The notes under the pieces were generated by a model, which was given only the letters and a program-made list of their open reading frames with translations, was not told the DNA's origin and did no database searches. This document shows positions 53,493 to 63,800 of a stretch of 64,000 bases of DNA, in pieces. The DNA comes from Clostridiaceae bacterium (GTDB taxonomy: Bacteria; Bacillota; Clostridia; Saccharofermentanales; DTU023), in assembly GCA_012841015.1 (NCBI GenBank), contig DUVN01000028.1:39188-103187 (forward strand). Reading direction: 5' to 3'. Positions within the stretch are counted from its first letter, which is position 1. Every line of letters begins with the position of its first letter. The translations under genes and the position numbers were made by a program.

Positions 53493-53764
53493 ATAATAGC
53501 AAAATGCTTTATTTAGAATTAGATTTCCTTACACTATTGTAAGGTGATACGAAATGAAATACGTATAAAAATGGTGCGGTGTAGTGAAGATAACGAAAAT
53601 GAAGTGTGCTTTTGTGTTGTTGCAGTTGTGAATTCGGTTTATGCGAATAAGAGCAAAAGGTCATTGAAATGATGATTACTACTTTTGTCAAAAGCCGAAA
53701 TGAATGAAGGAGTCAAGCGTAGGGAGCATTGCGAATATACTCGTAGCGTCAAGGAGGTAGCAAA

Positions 53765-54295
53765 GTGAAAATAAAGAGTACAGCAGTCGTTTTAATAGTA
53801 CTTTTACTTTTGATAAATTTTGTACAAATAATTCCGGGCGAAGTTATGGCAAGCGAACTGGAGGGCAAGACCTCGGTTAAGGTTGCGATTGTCTGGGATG
53901 ATTCGGAGAATCCTACCTGTAGTCGGTCTGAGTTTGTTACGGTTAAGCTCTTTGCGAACGATGTGAACACTGGCAAGACGCTCACCCTGTCTGATTCGAA
54001 CAGCTGGGCAGGAGAGTTCACGGAGCTCGATGAGTATGAGGACGGGGAGAAGATTGTATACACCATCGAGGAGTGTAATGTCTGTGACGATTACTCATGT
54101 GTCGTGACGGGCGATGCAGCAACAGGTTACACGATTACGAACTGTTCCGCTATGTCATGTATATCTATTACGATCCCCGATACGGGTGAGAGCAAGGGGT
54201 TCAGTTATCAGATTGGTTTGGTTCTTTTGGTAGCAGGTGGCCTGCTGGTAGCTTTGGTAGTAAGAAGAATACGGATGCGGTCTAACCAGCAATAA
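53765..54295 (+). CDS. Small sortase-anchored single-CnaB surface protein with six cysteines
   Basis: A 176-residue secreted protein. Residues 1-29 are a signal peptide (cut after VMA). Residues about 36-126 form one Cna protein B-type domain (VAIVWDDSENP at the start, IVYTIEE and YTITN at the end). Residues 137-141 are IPDTG, an LPXTG-type sorting motif, followed by a hydrophobic helix and RRIRMR, so sortase should attach it to the wall. Six cysteines (52, 104, 107, 112, 127, 132) are unusual for such proteins. It starts at GTG behind AAGGAGG. The partner or ligand is unknown. Confidence 0.87.
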   Translation: MKIKSTAVVLIVLLLLINFVQIIPGEVMASELEGKTSVKVAIVWDDSENPTCSRSEFVTVKLFANDVNTGKTLTLSDSNSWAGEFTELDEYEDGEKIVYTIEECNVCDDYSCVVTGDAATGYTITNCSAMSCISITIPDTGESKGFSYQIGLVLLVAGGLLVALVVRRIRMRSNQQ

Positions 54296-54399
54296 TGTTA
54301 GGATGGGTCGTCACCGACGAAGAGAAGGGAGCAGCTACCTTGTATTGGTAACCGAGCAACGTGCAGTAGAGTAGAACAATCAAATAGGCTTAGTACTTG

Positions 54400-54435
54400 T
54401 GTCCGCCGAGGTTTCGTCGCCTTGGCGGACATTTT
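54400..54435 (+). terminator. Terminator after the small surface protein gene
   Basis: TGTCCGCCGAGG pairs with CCTTGGCGGACA (one G-U pair) around an 8-base loop, followed directly by TTTT. It separates the two surface protein genes transcriptionally. Confidence 0.8.
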
Positions 54436-54561
54436 GATGTCATAGGATTGAGTGGTGGAATGAGCAGTCAGGGCGAAGTTGAGTTGCTAATGAAAGCGCT
54501 TTGAGGCGCGACTCCTCTTTGAACTTGTCGGTACTGCACAAAGAGTCGTAAAGTTCGCTCG

Positions 54562-54567
54562 TATAAT
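54562..54567 (+). promoter_or_regulatory. Candidate -10 element for the giant adhesin gene
   Basis: A perfect TATAAT about 270 bases before the start codon, downstream of the terminator. No matching -35 is seen, so an activator or another sigma factor may be needed, or it is chance. Confidence 0.3.
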
Positions 54568-54778
54568 CAATTAATATGAACCTTGAAGTACTTTCAAAAT
54601 TTAATTAAAATATTTTTAGTATCAAATGATACAAAATCTTTAACTATCTCCTTTTTATCCATTGATGTTCTTTCGATGGAATGATAGTTTGGACTTGTTT
54701 TGTGAAGTGTAACGCACCGCTAAACTGACGTGCATCCATGAGGCGCATGATTTGTGTTGGGGTGTGTTTTGTGCCGTT

Positions 54779-54795
54779 TGTCGCAGTAAGCGACA
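54779..54795 (+). promoter_or_regulatory. Hairpin in the giant adhesin leader
   Basis: TGTCGC and GCGACA pair around AGTAA, about 40 bases before the start codon. It could affect translation or mRNA stability. No T-run follows. Confidence 0.3.
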
Positions 54796-54836
54796 GATAG
54801 AGTCGCACGTACTAAAGGGTAGTAAAGAGGTAGACG

Positions 54837-57800
54837 ATGGGTAATAAGATCAAAACGATGAAGCGAAAACTTTCCTGGATTCTAATCGTAGCCTTAATCG
54901 TTCAGTTGTTCTCCCCACTAATCGCACAGCCTGTCTTGGCGGCGCCTGTTGAAGAGCTCGAGAGCAGTCCTGAAAATTCAGGATATCGGAGTCCACAAGG
55001 AAGTCCCGCGCCGCACGATTACGGTATCTTTCAAAATGTGACGCACACATTAACCTTGGACGCTGATCATGAGCAGTTGTGTAAGAGAAATCTCACAGGC
55101 GAAATCATCTTTGACTGGCCAGATCAGAGCACTTTTTTAGATGTTGTATTCATCCAAGATTTTAGTTCTACTTTTAGAAACAGTATCACGAGAATAGGTG
55201 GTACCGTCAAAAATATAATTGCCTCACTCAACATGGGGACTGATGTCGATGGTGTTTCTCCTAGAGATAGGGCGATGATTGTTACGTATCAGGGCGACTC
55301 GGGTCTGGCAACTATTTTGGGTACCGGGTACGCTATGTATAACAATTCGTCAGGTGATTTCACCATTCGATCGACGAATTTAACCTCGCAACCTAGTGAG
55401 CTCAATGCATTCATTGATGAAAATTTTAGGAGTAACAGCAGCAAAATCCACGGTCAAGCGCCGACCATCGACGGGATGGTCGCAGCAAGGGATCTCTATC
55501 TTGAGAATACCTCGCAAGAGGGAGCAGTCTATAACAGAACCTCCTACACTGTGAATGATGGAGATACGTCCTTACAGCGCACTAGAAAAACAATCTATGT
55601 TTTGATCACGGATGGTGCAGCTAACACTGCGAAGTGGAACAATATTCCAAGTGCTGCTCAGGCTGAACTTGATATTACCAGTACTTGGTTTCCTTCCGAT
55701 CCTTTACGAAGCTATCTCTGGACAACGTATAGAGATCGTCCCTTTTCCTTTCCTTTTTACAGAAATCCCAACAGAGTCGAACGGTATGAGGCAATCAGTC
55801 CCATGCTTACCGGGATGGGTATAATTGCCGAAGGTTTACGCACTTCTGGTGGTCTTTTTGGAGAAACAGGTCGTGAAGGAGCAACGTTTGTATCCGTCCT
55901 GTCGGCGGATACTAGTATGCTCAGCAGTAGCTACGCAGGCTACGGAGATGGTTGGGGAAACTCCATACTCCCTCTTGTCGAAGCCAAAATGCTGGAGATG
56001 ACTGGTGGTGACCCTAGGCTTTACGCTTCGGGTACTATGGACTTTGAGGAGTTCGGCAACAATATCATCAATGCGTTTAAGATGGTCACTTCCGATGTCA
56101 TTGACCGCGTGAAGATTGAGTCCTCCACGGGAACAATCCCGCAGGAGTTCAAGCTTTATAAGAAAAATGATGTTGGGAATTACGAACTTGTTCCACCACG
56201 TGCCGGGGAACAAAGTTCTGTCAGCGATAACGATATCATTGTCGACATGCAGAGCTTGGGGGCCGACAATTACAAAATTGTCTATAAGCTCAGTGAAGAT
56301 CAGTTTAGATCGGAGAGCTATCGACCCGTTCAACTTACGATGACCTTTCAAGGGACAACGGAGGTGATCGGAACGTTGGAAGATGGCAATATTCCGGTAG
56401 TTCCAGGTAATCCCAAGACAGACTGCACATTTAACGTTACCAAGTATGTCACGAGCGGTGGTGCTGACTATGCAAACAAGGAGTCTTACAAAGAGCTGGA
56501 GCGTCGCCGACAGAATTTCTACTACAGTAGCTCTTTTAACCTGACGCAGGGTGGGGTGCAGACGGCTACTCAATCGATCATTCTCTCAGATACAATTGAT
56601 GATCGGCTTACGATTCTTGATGCCTATTTGGTTGCTGAGAATACGGCAGCACACGCAGATGTTGTGTCCGGGGCAACACCTAACAACACGTTAATAGCCG
56701 CACTAAAACCCTCGGATTACTTGCCAGCGATAGTCCCGGAACTTGCGCAGGTCGGTAACACGATCAGTTATTCTCTTCCGGAACAGCCTGCAGCAATAGG
56801 GGGTAGTGAATATCCTTTTGGTGGCTATGCCGGTAAGGACTACGTGCTTGTCGTCAAGGCGAGAATCAAGGATGAGGTATCGGATTATGAGATTCAGACG
56901 CAAATGCGAGCAATTGACGAAGACGGGCGCTTCGTCGGTGTACCGAACCATTCGAAAGTTCTGATTGATTCTGAAGCTGACGGTGGTACACAAGTTCGTT
57001 CAAATCGCGCACGGGCAGTTCCACCCGCATTGGCGCGACCGGAGATCAGCAAATATGTGAAGTCGCAAAACGGCACATGGTATCCCATTTCAAATACGTT
57101 AGCCGCGCAGGGCGAGTCGTATAGCTATCGCATCGAGTTTGACATGCCGGTTGATACCACAGGTTATCGAGAGCTTGTGATCTCCGATGTGCTCGATGAA
57201 ACGATTGAACTAAACAATTTCGATAACATTAGCGTCTATTATCTTGAGAAGGGTTCGACGGAACCTAAGAACTACTTATCGTCTCAGCAAAGAGTGATTT
57301 CGTACAATGCCCTAGCGAATGAGCTGACTGTAACCATTGCAGAAGCCACGTTGGCCGAGAGCTTGTTCGAGCCCATGGCTGAAGGAAAACTGTGCGTCGA
57401 GTTCGACGTAAAGTTTAAAGAGAACGCAAATCTTGCATCCAAATATAGCAGGGCTGATGGGCGGATCATCATTCCAAACGTTGCAGGGTATAAACTCAAC
57501 GGCGATGTGACGTTCCACTATTCCAATCAAGTCAAAACATATGTTCCTTTATCGAAGGTCGAGCTGATAAAGCTGGACTCTGATTACGTTAACGGCAGCC
57601 GTCCTCCCCTAAGCGGTGCGCAATTTACGCTTGTCGATACGACCGATGGTACGGTGCGAGATCGTGTTTTCTATTCAAGTACAGAAGGCATCATTTCAGT
57701 TGATGAGCTCGTTCCAGGGCATACCTACACTCTTACCGAAACGGAGGCACCGCAAGGCTATAAACTGAATACCTCGAATAGTTGGTCCATCAAGGTGGAA

Positions 57801-60800
57801 AATAACGGCACCTTGAATATCACCGAAGGGCAGCCCGGTAGCGTCGAAGGCGAAACGATTACGGCATTAAACGAAAAGCCAACCCCGCCTCAGATTGTGA
57901 AATTCTTAAAAGGGGAGAGTCAAACGACGTTCGGAAAACCCGGCTGGGATAACCCGTATCGCCCTGCTCTAAACGATGAGAAGATCATTTATCAGGCGAA
58001 GGTGCAGTTCGATTCTGATTTGAGCGGTTACTCGAAGATAGAGATTCGCGATAAAATCGATCCGTTTCTGATACTCCAATCGGGTTCTCATGACTATAAA
58101 GCTTATATCGGTGATGATGAGCTTAATGAAATTGGTGGGACTTTTTGGATGGATATCCCGAGTCGCATCATGAGTTTTACGAAGACAGATGGACTTGAGG
58201 AGCTTGCTGGCAAAACACTGACCATACAGATTCAGATTGCCCCCGATGTTGCTCGACTGAATGCCCTATTCGAAAGAGAAGATAGGGAAGGCTTACCCTA
58301 TAACGGGAGGATCCCGAACACGGTACAATTTATACTGAATGATCAAGAGCCTGTGTCCTCCAATGAGGTTATCTTTCAATTGACGCGCGGCAAGGTCAAT
58401 CTTACAAAGACCGTATCGGACGAAGATGGGATTGAGATAGTTCCTCAACCTAGTGGACTCTCTGCTGGATTTGCACTCTACCGTGTAGTGGGCAGTCCTG
58501 ATCCGACAAGCAATGAGACGAACGATATCAAGCTAGGCGACTATACAGTTACGGTGGGGGGAACATTAGAGGTCGCGAACCTTAGTCCCGGTAGATACTA
58601 TTTCCTCGAGACATCAGCACCAGTTGGATATATTAGACAAGATGGCATGATTCCCGCTGAGGCGTTTGAGATAAGTAACAGCGGCGGGGACTTGCAGACT
58701 ATTGAGGTTACCGCAGATAACCGCAAGTCTGCCTTGCCTACAGTCAGTAAGTTTGTCAAAGGTATCAATCGTCCTGAATACTCGACTGGTACATATAATC
58801 TCAGCATCGGCGAAATGTGGCAATATGCGATCGACGTCACGATTCCCGAGACTGCTGACGAGATGGGTTACGATATGATCGATACCCTGTGTGATTATTT
58901 CGACGTTGAGGACATCAGGGTTTATTCGAAGATTATTGCTGGAGAGTGGGATAGTGTTGAAGATCTCGTGGCGAAGGATTTCCTTGTTCCTCACTACAGC
59001 GAACCCAATAAGATAGAAATGTCGATACCCTCCACCAAAGTTGCAAATTATCGCGGTAAAGTTATTCGAATCGAAATCGATGTGCGAGTAAAGCAAGGAA
59101 CGAATCTACTTAATTGCAATGCGCTGGAGGCTGACGGCACAATTCCCAATACGGCTAAATTGTCCTATTCAACCGGGTCTCAATCTTCTACCGTTTCGGT
59201 CAAGCCCGTGATCTTACGCGATATCTATTTTTTGAATAAGCTGGGTAATGCTCCTTTACCCGGTGCGCACTTTCAGCTCTTCCACGATCTTGATGAAAAC
59301 GGCCTTCCGATTAACCCGGTTAATGAAACTTTTAGTGATCCTTCTAAACCATACGCAGAATATTCCCAACACCCTGACGGCGGAGTTACGTTCAAGAATG
59401 TCCCGGCTGGGGAGTACTGGATGGTGGAGACACCACCTTTAGGTAAAATTGCGATCTTCGGATTGATCAAGGTGAAAGTTCACGGAGTTGTTGCGGATCA
59501 TATGCCGTCCATCGAATTTTCGAGCGGCGGTTTTCCTGTCGGTAATAATCTGAATGGCCCTCCAAGCGTGCCCAATAACGAATTGGTTAGGATCAGCGGC
59601 GTGAAAACATGGGAGGATGACGAAGATTTCTACGGTAAGCGACCGGCGAGCATTCAATTGATGCTCAAACGCAAGGTAGGGGAAGTTGTCGATCAAGGTT
59701 TCTCCAAAACGATAACGCTCACAGAACCGTGGACGTATACATTTGAGGAGCCTGATCAACTCAAGTTTAGCCCTTTTAATGATGAATATACCTACTATAT
59801 TGTTGAACAGTCAATACCGTTTTATGATACTTCCTATGATGGATTCAACATCACCAACACGCTAGAAGAAGTTAATTTCCGCCTTTTTAAGCGTGACGGA
59901 GATACGAATGCACCGATCGCCGGCACGACGTTTATTCTCGAAGACTTGTACGTGAACAAAAAGGAAGCCATCTCAGATTCGAACGGCTTGATTGAATTTA
60001 CAGGCGTTAAGAAAGGTGTGAATTATAGGCTTTACGAAGTACACAATCAATCTTACATCTATAATCCGGAATCTGCGATTGTTAATGTATGCATCAATGA
60101 CGACGGAACGGCAACGCTCAATCCACCTAAGTTCGAGCTGATTAATCCCAACACAGATAACTCAGGTTACTTGTTTTTAAATTACAAAAAACAGAAACCG
60201 GTTATGAAGATCAAGGTGGGTGAAACGCTATATAATTCCTACAATCTCCCATCGCTCGGCGAAGAAGTGACGTATCAAATCACAGTTCCATTTAAGGGTA
60301 CCGACGATATTAATAGACTGGAGATCTCCGACACACTTGAACCCGGTATGACGCTGGTAGGGGATCCTACATATTATTTAGCGGGAGGCAACACGCTGCC
60401 ACAAGGCTTTTTTACGATCGACAGGTACAATGACAGGGGAGTCACCTTTGTTGCTGATCGAGCATTTGGCAAAGATATTGATCTGCTTAAAAATGAAGAT
60501 TTGGTCATCGAACTCAAGGCAAAAGTTGCCCTGCATCCGAGTGCGTTTGCCGAACAGTATCCCCGTATGGAGGTGCCGAATAAGGCTGCGCTTGTCATCA
60601 ACAATCACTATGGGAACCGTCTCGAGACTGATCCTGTCTACGTCAAGGCGAAATTCACTGAGCTGACTTTTACAAAAAAACTTGCTGTACAAGGTGGAGA
60701 GCCTTCAACACTGCCGCCTGGCGTAATAGCCAGATTTGAGCTGGCAAAAGAGGGCATAACGGCTACACGCCTCATGGCAGTTGACAGCGACCCCTTTGTC

Positions 60801-63800
60801 GTTGCGAATCTCGATGTAGGTAAGTATACGATGAGGGAGACGAGAGCGCCAAAAGGGTATCTGCCCGTCGACCCCATCTATTTTGAGGTGAAAAACGAGA
60901 GCGGCACGTTCACGGTCTATCGATACGAGAATGAAACTCAGTGGGAAAATGGTGTAGGCGGTGTCCTCATAGTTGACAATAAACTCGGCGATATCGTTGA
61001 CCCACATCCGATGCTCCCCACACTTAACAAGATGGTGAAGCCGGCTGGCTCCAGTATGTCGGGTCATGTCGACGATAACAAGCATCACACGATGACGACT
61101 TGGAAAGATAATATTGACTTTGTTGTGGACTTCACGTTGCCGTCTGACATGCGTGCGTATGAGACGTTGACGTTCAGCGATGTTCTGCCGATCGGCTTAG
61201 ACCTCGTCAATTATGCTCCCTCCATTGAAGTGGGGACTGTTGGAGAGGTTGATGTTGACGATGCATCCTTCACGCCTGATCCCAATCAAACACCTTACGA
61301 TGCTCTTGAAGTTTCTGTTTCTCAGAAGTCTGACACGAGACAATACATGGTGGCAATGGAAACATCGGGAGTGTCGCTGATGGCACTTGCCGGTAAAACG
61401 GTGAGGATCACCTTCACTGCGGCCATCAGCGATAAATTCACTGAGTTCTCTCAGCTGACTTTAAATGAACAAGGGAACTTCGAAAATACGGCGAACCTGA
61501 AAGTCAACGCATCCATCTCTCTTTATAGCAGTGCGACGGTGAAACCGGTACCACAGTATGGTCTTGTACTGAGGAAGATAGCCGATTACAAGGATAACGG
61601 ATCGGACGTTCCGCTTAGCGGCGCTGTCTTTACTCTTAGCCAATACATTAAAGGATCGGAATCTGGTCCTGAACTTCCTGCCGGAATGGCGACGCAATAC
61701 GTCACGGGAACGAATGGCATCGTGGAGATTGCCCCACGCCTTGAACCGGGAAAATATATTCTCAAGGAAACATCTTATCCGGATGGCTACGGTGCTCTTT
61801 ATCCGGTACTCCTCCTTGAGCTTGGTGTCGACATCGGCGAAGGGGTCATGGGTGTCCGTGTGACAGCGGTAGATGATACTTTCGAGCCACTCGTTCCGGG
61901 AGTTGAACTCTATGAGGGTTCGGCTGCTCTAACCTCAGAAAATCTCCTTAACGTTGTAAACCGTGAGCGTGTCAACGTGACCATTCGCAAGGATTGGCAT
62001 GACGACAACAACGCGCGAAATACGAGGCCAGAAACGTTTAAACTGACTCTTCATCGCGCTGTTGTCGTTGGTGAGCCCGATACGATCGGTTCTGACGGCC
62101 AACTGATACCGGATACTCCTGATACGCCGGATGCGCCGGATACGAACTTTGAAATGGAGGTTGATCTCCCTGCCGGCCAGTTGACCCAAATCTTTGAAGG
62201 CGAGGAACTGTATCGCCGTACGGTTGACGGTGAGTTGTATAACTATTACGTCGTTGAGACGGTTCCGAGCGGCTACGCCGCAAGTTATTCGGCTGAAGGC
62301 ACAACGATTACCAATACCCTCATCAAGGCTGATGGCTTTACATTGTTGAAACAGGACGATGCTAATCTGCCAAACGTTCTGGAGGGCGCCACATTTAACG
62401 TAGCCTACACTGACGGTAATGGGCGGGTCATTGTGGAGACGAAGACGTCCAATTCAGCAGGTATCGTCGATCTTAGCAATCTGTTGGCAAATACTGTCTA
62501 TACACTTGAAGAAATCGAAGCGCCAGCCGGATATAAAGTAGACACGAAGGTGTACACGATTGTTGTCAACGAGCTTGGTGTGCCGACCGTCTATACGGTT
62601 TATCACGGTGCGGACGACCCACGCAACGTGGAGGCACCGAATTTTACAGCGACAGAGACAGTGCCCGCTTCCTATCAGATTACTGTGACGGATGAGAGAC
62701 TTTATCCGCCGACACCTGACAAGAAAATCGAAGGTGAGTCCAGCTATAACCTGCCTTCACTTTCCTCTGAATTTGAGTACACAATTGATGTGCCCGTGGA
62801 AAGTGTTGAAGGCATGACTTCCTTCGTGATCGAAGACACGGTTCACGAGCTTTTGACGATTGTGTCAGATAGCGGCACTGTAAAGGCGGACGGTGTCAAG
62901 ATCAGTACGCCTGAGAATTTGACGGTTGTTGGTAAGACAATTACGTTCAGCATAACGAGTGGCTTTGACAAGATTGCAGGTCGCACGGTAAGGCTCAGCT
63001 TTAAGGCGAAAGTAGATCCAACCAACACGCTGGATGATTTGCTTGCTTTTGTGCAGGAGCCTGGAAACAACGCAGGTATTCCGAACGTAGCGACTGTCAC
63101 TTTCAACAGCGAAACGGCTGACTCCAACGCTGTCTATCTCGTGCCTGGGCAAGCGGGACCTGAGCCGGAGATCAACAAAACGGTTAACGGTAAGGATCAC
63201 CATAATCTTAGAGCCAACGACGAAGTTTTCCGCTACAAGGTCAGTGTGGAAGTGCCGGAGAACGTCCTCGGCTACAATAGCCTTGCCGTCGTGGACACAC
63301 TGTCGAAGGTGTTGACGGTGGATGGCGACATCAGGTTGACGCTTTTGAGTTCCGACGGGAGCACCCGACCGCTCCGCAACACGGAATACGTCTTGACGAA
63401 CACGGTCAATCCAGGTGCCATCAATAGTGACGGGGTCATTACTGCGACTTTTGTGGATTACTACGATTACACGGCTCTCGCAGGCAAGACGATCGTCATG
63501 GAATTTGACGCTAAAATTAAACAGAACGTCACGCAAGAACATCTGAACGCGTATGCAGATGCCAATGACGGACACATTAAGATCCCTAACAAGGCTCATG
63601 TCACGTGGAATGGCAATGACAAGACTCCCGACGAGGCCACCGTCACGCCGACGGGAGATCCGACCGTCGACAAGAAGGTCAACGGTCATGAACATGCCAC
63701 ACTAGACGGCAATCAGCTTGATGCACCGATCACATACACAATCAATGCGACCGTCCCATTTAACACGGCAGGTATGAAAACGTTTGTCATTCGCGATGAG

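Larger units (their letters stand above)
53001..53764. other. Long intergenic region ahead of the surface protein genes
   Basis: There is no gene of normal size in these 760 bases. Bases are AT-rich compared with flanking genes. It contains a good promoter (53339-53367), then a leader of about 390 bases. The leader has hairpins CACGT-6-ACGTG (53416-53431) and GTGCG-TTT-CGCAC (near 53445), and a seven-codon frame behind AGGAGAGG at 53469. Confidence 0.6.
54296..54836. other. Intergenic region between the small and giant surface protein genes
   Basis: No gene is seen in 541 bases. It holds a strong terminator (54400-54435), a perfect TATAAT at 54562-54567 without a clear -35, a very AT-rich stretch (54580-54660), and a hairpin TGTCGC-5-GCGACA at 54779-54795 just before the giant gene. 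Confidence 0.6.

Noticed and set aside
55836-56573. 245-residue minus-strand ORF inside the giant adhesin
   Set aside because: The plus strand encodes a continuous VWA domain with metal-site and ITDG motifs. The reverse frame has no recognisable domain.
62865-63695. 276-residue minus-strand ORF near the window end
   Set aside because: It is a shadow of D2-like repeats in the giant adhesin, with no start context and no domain.
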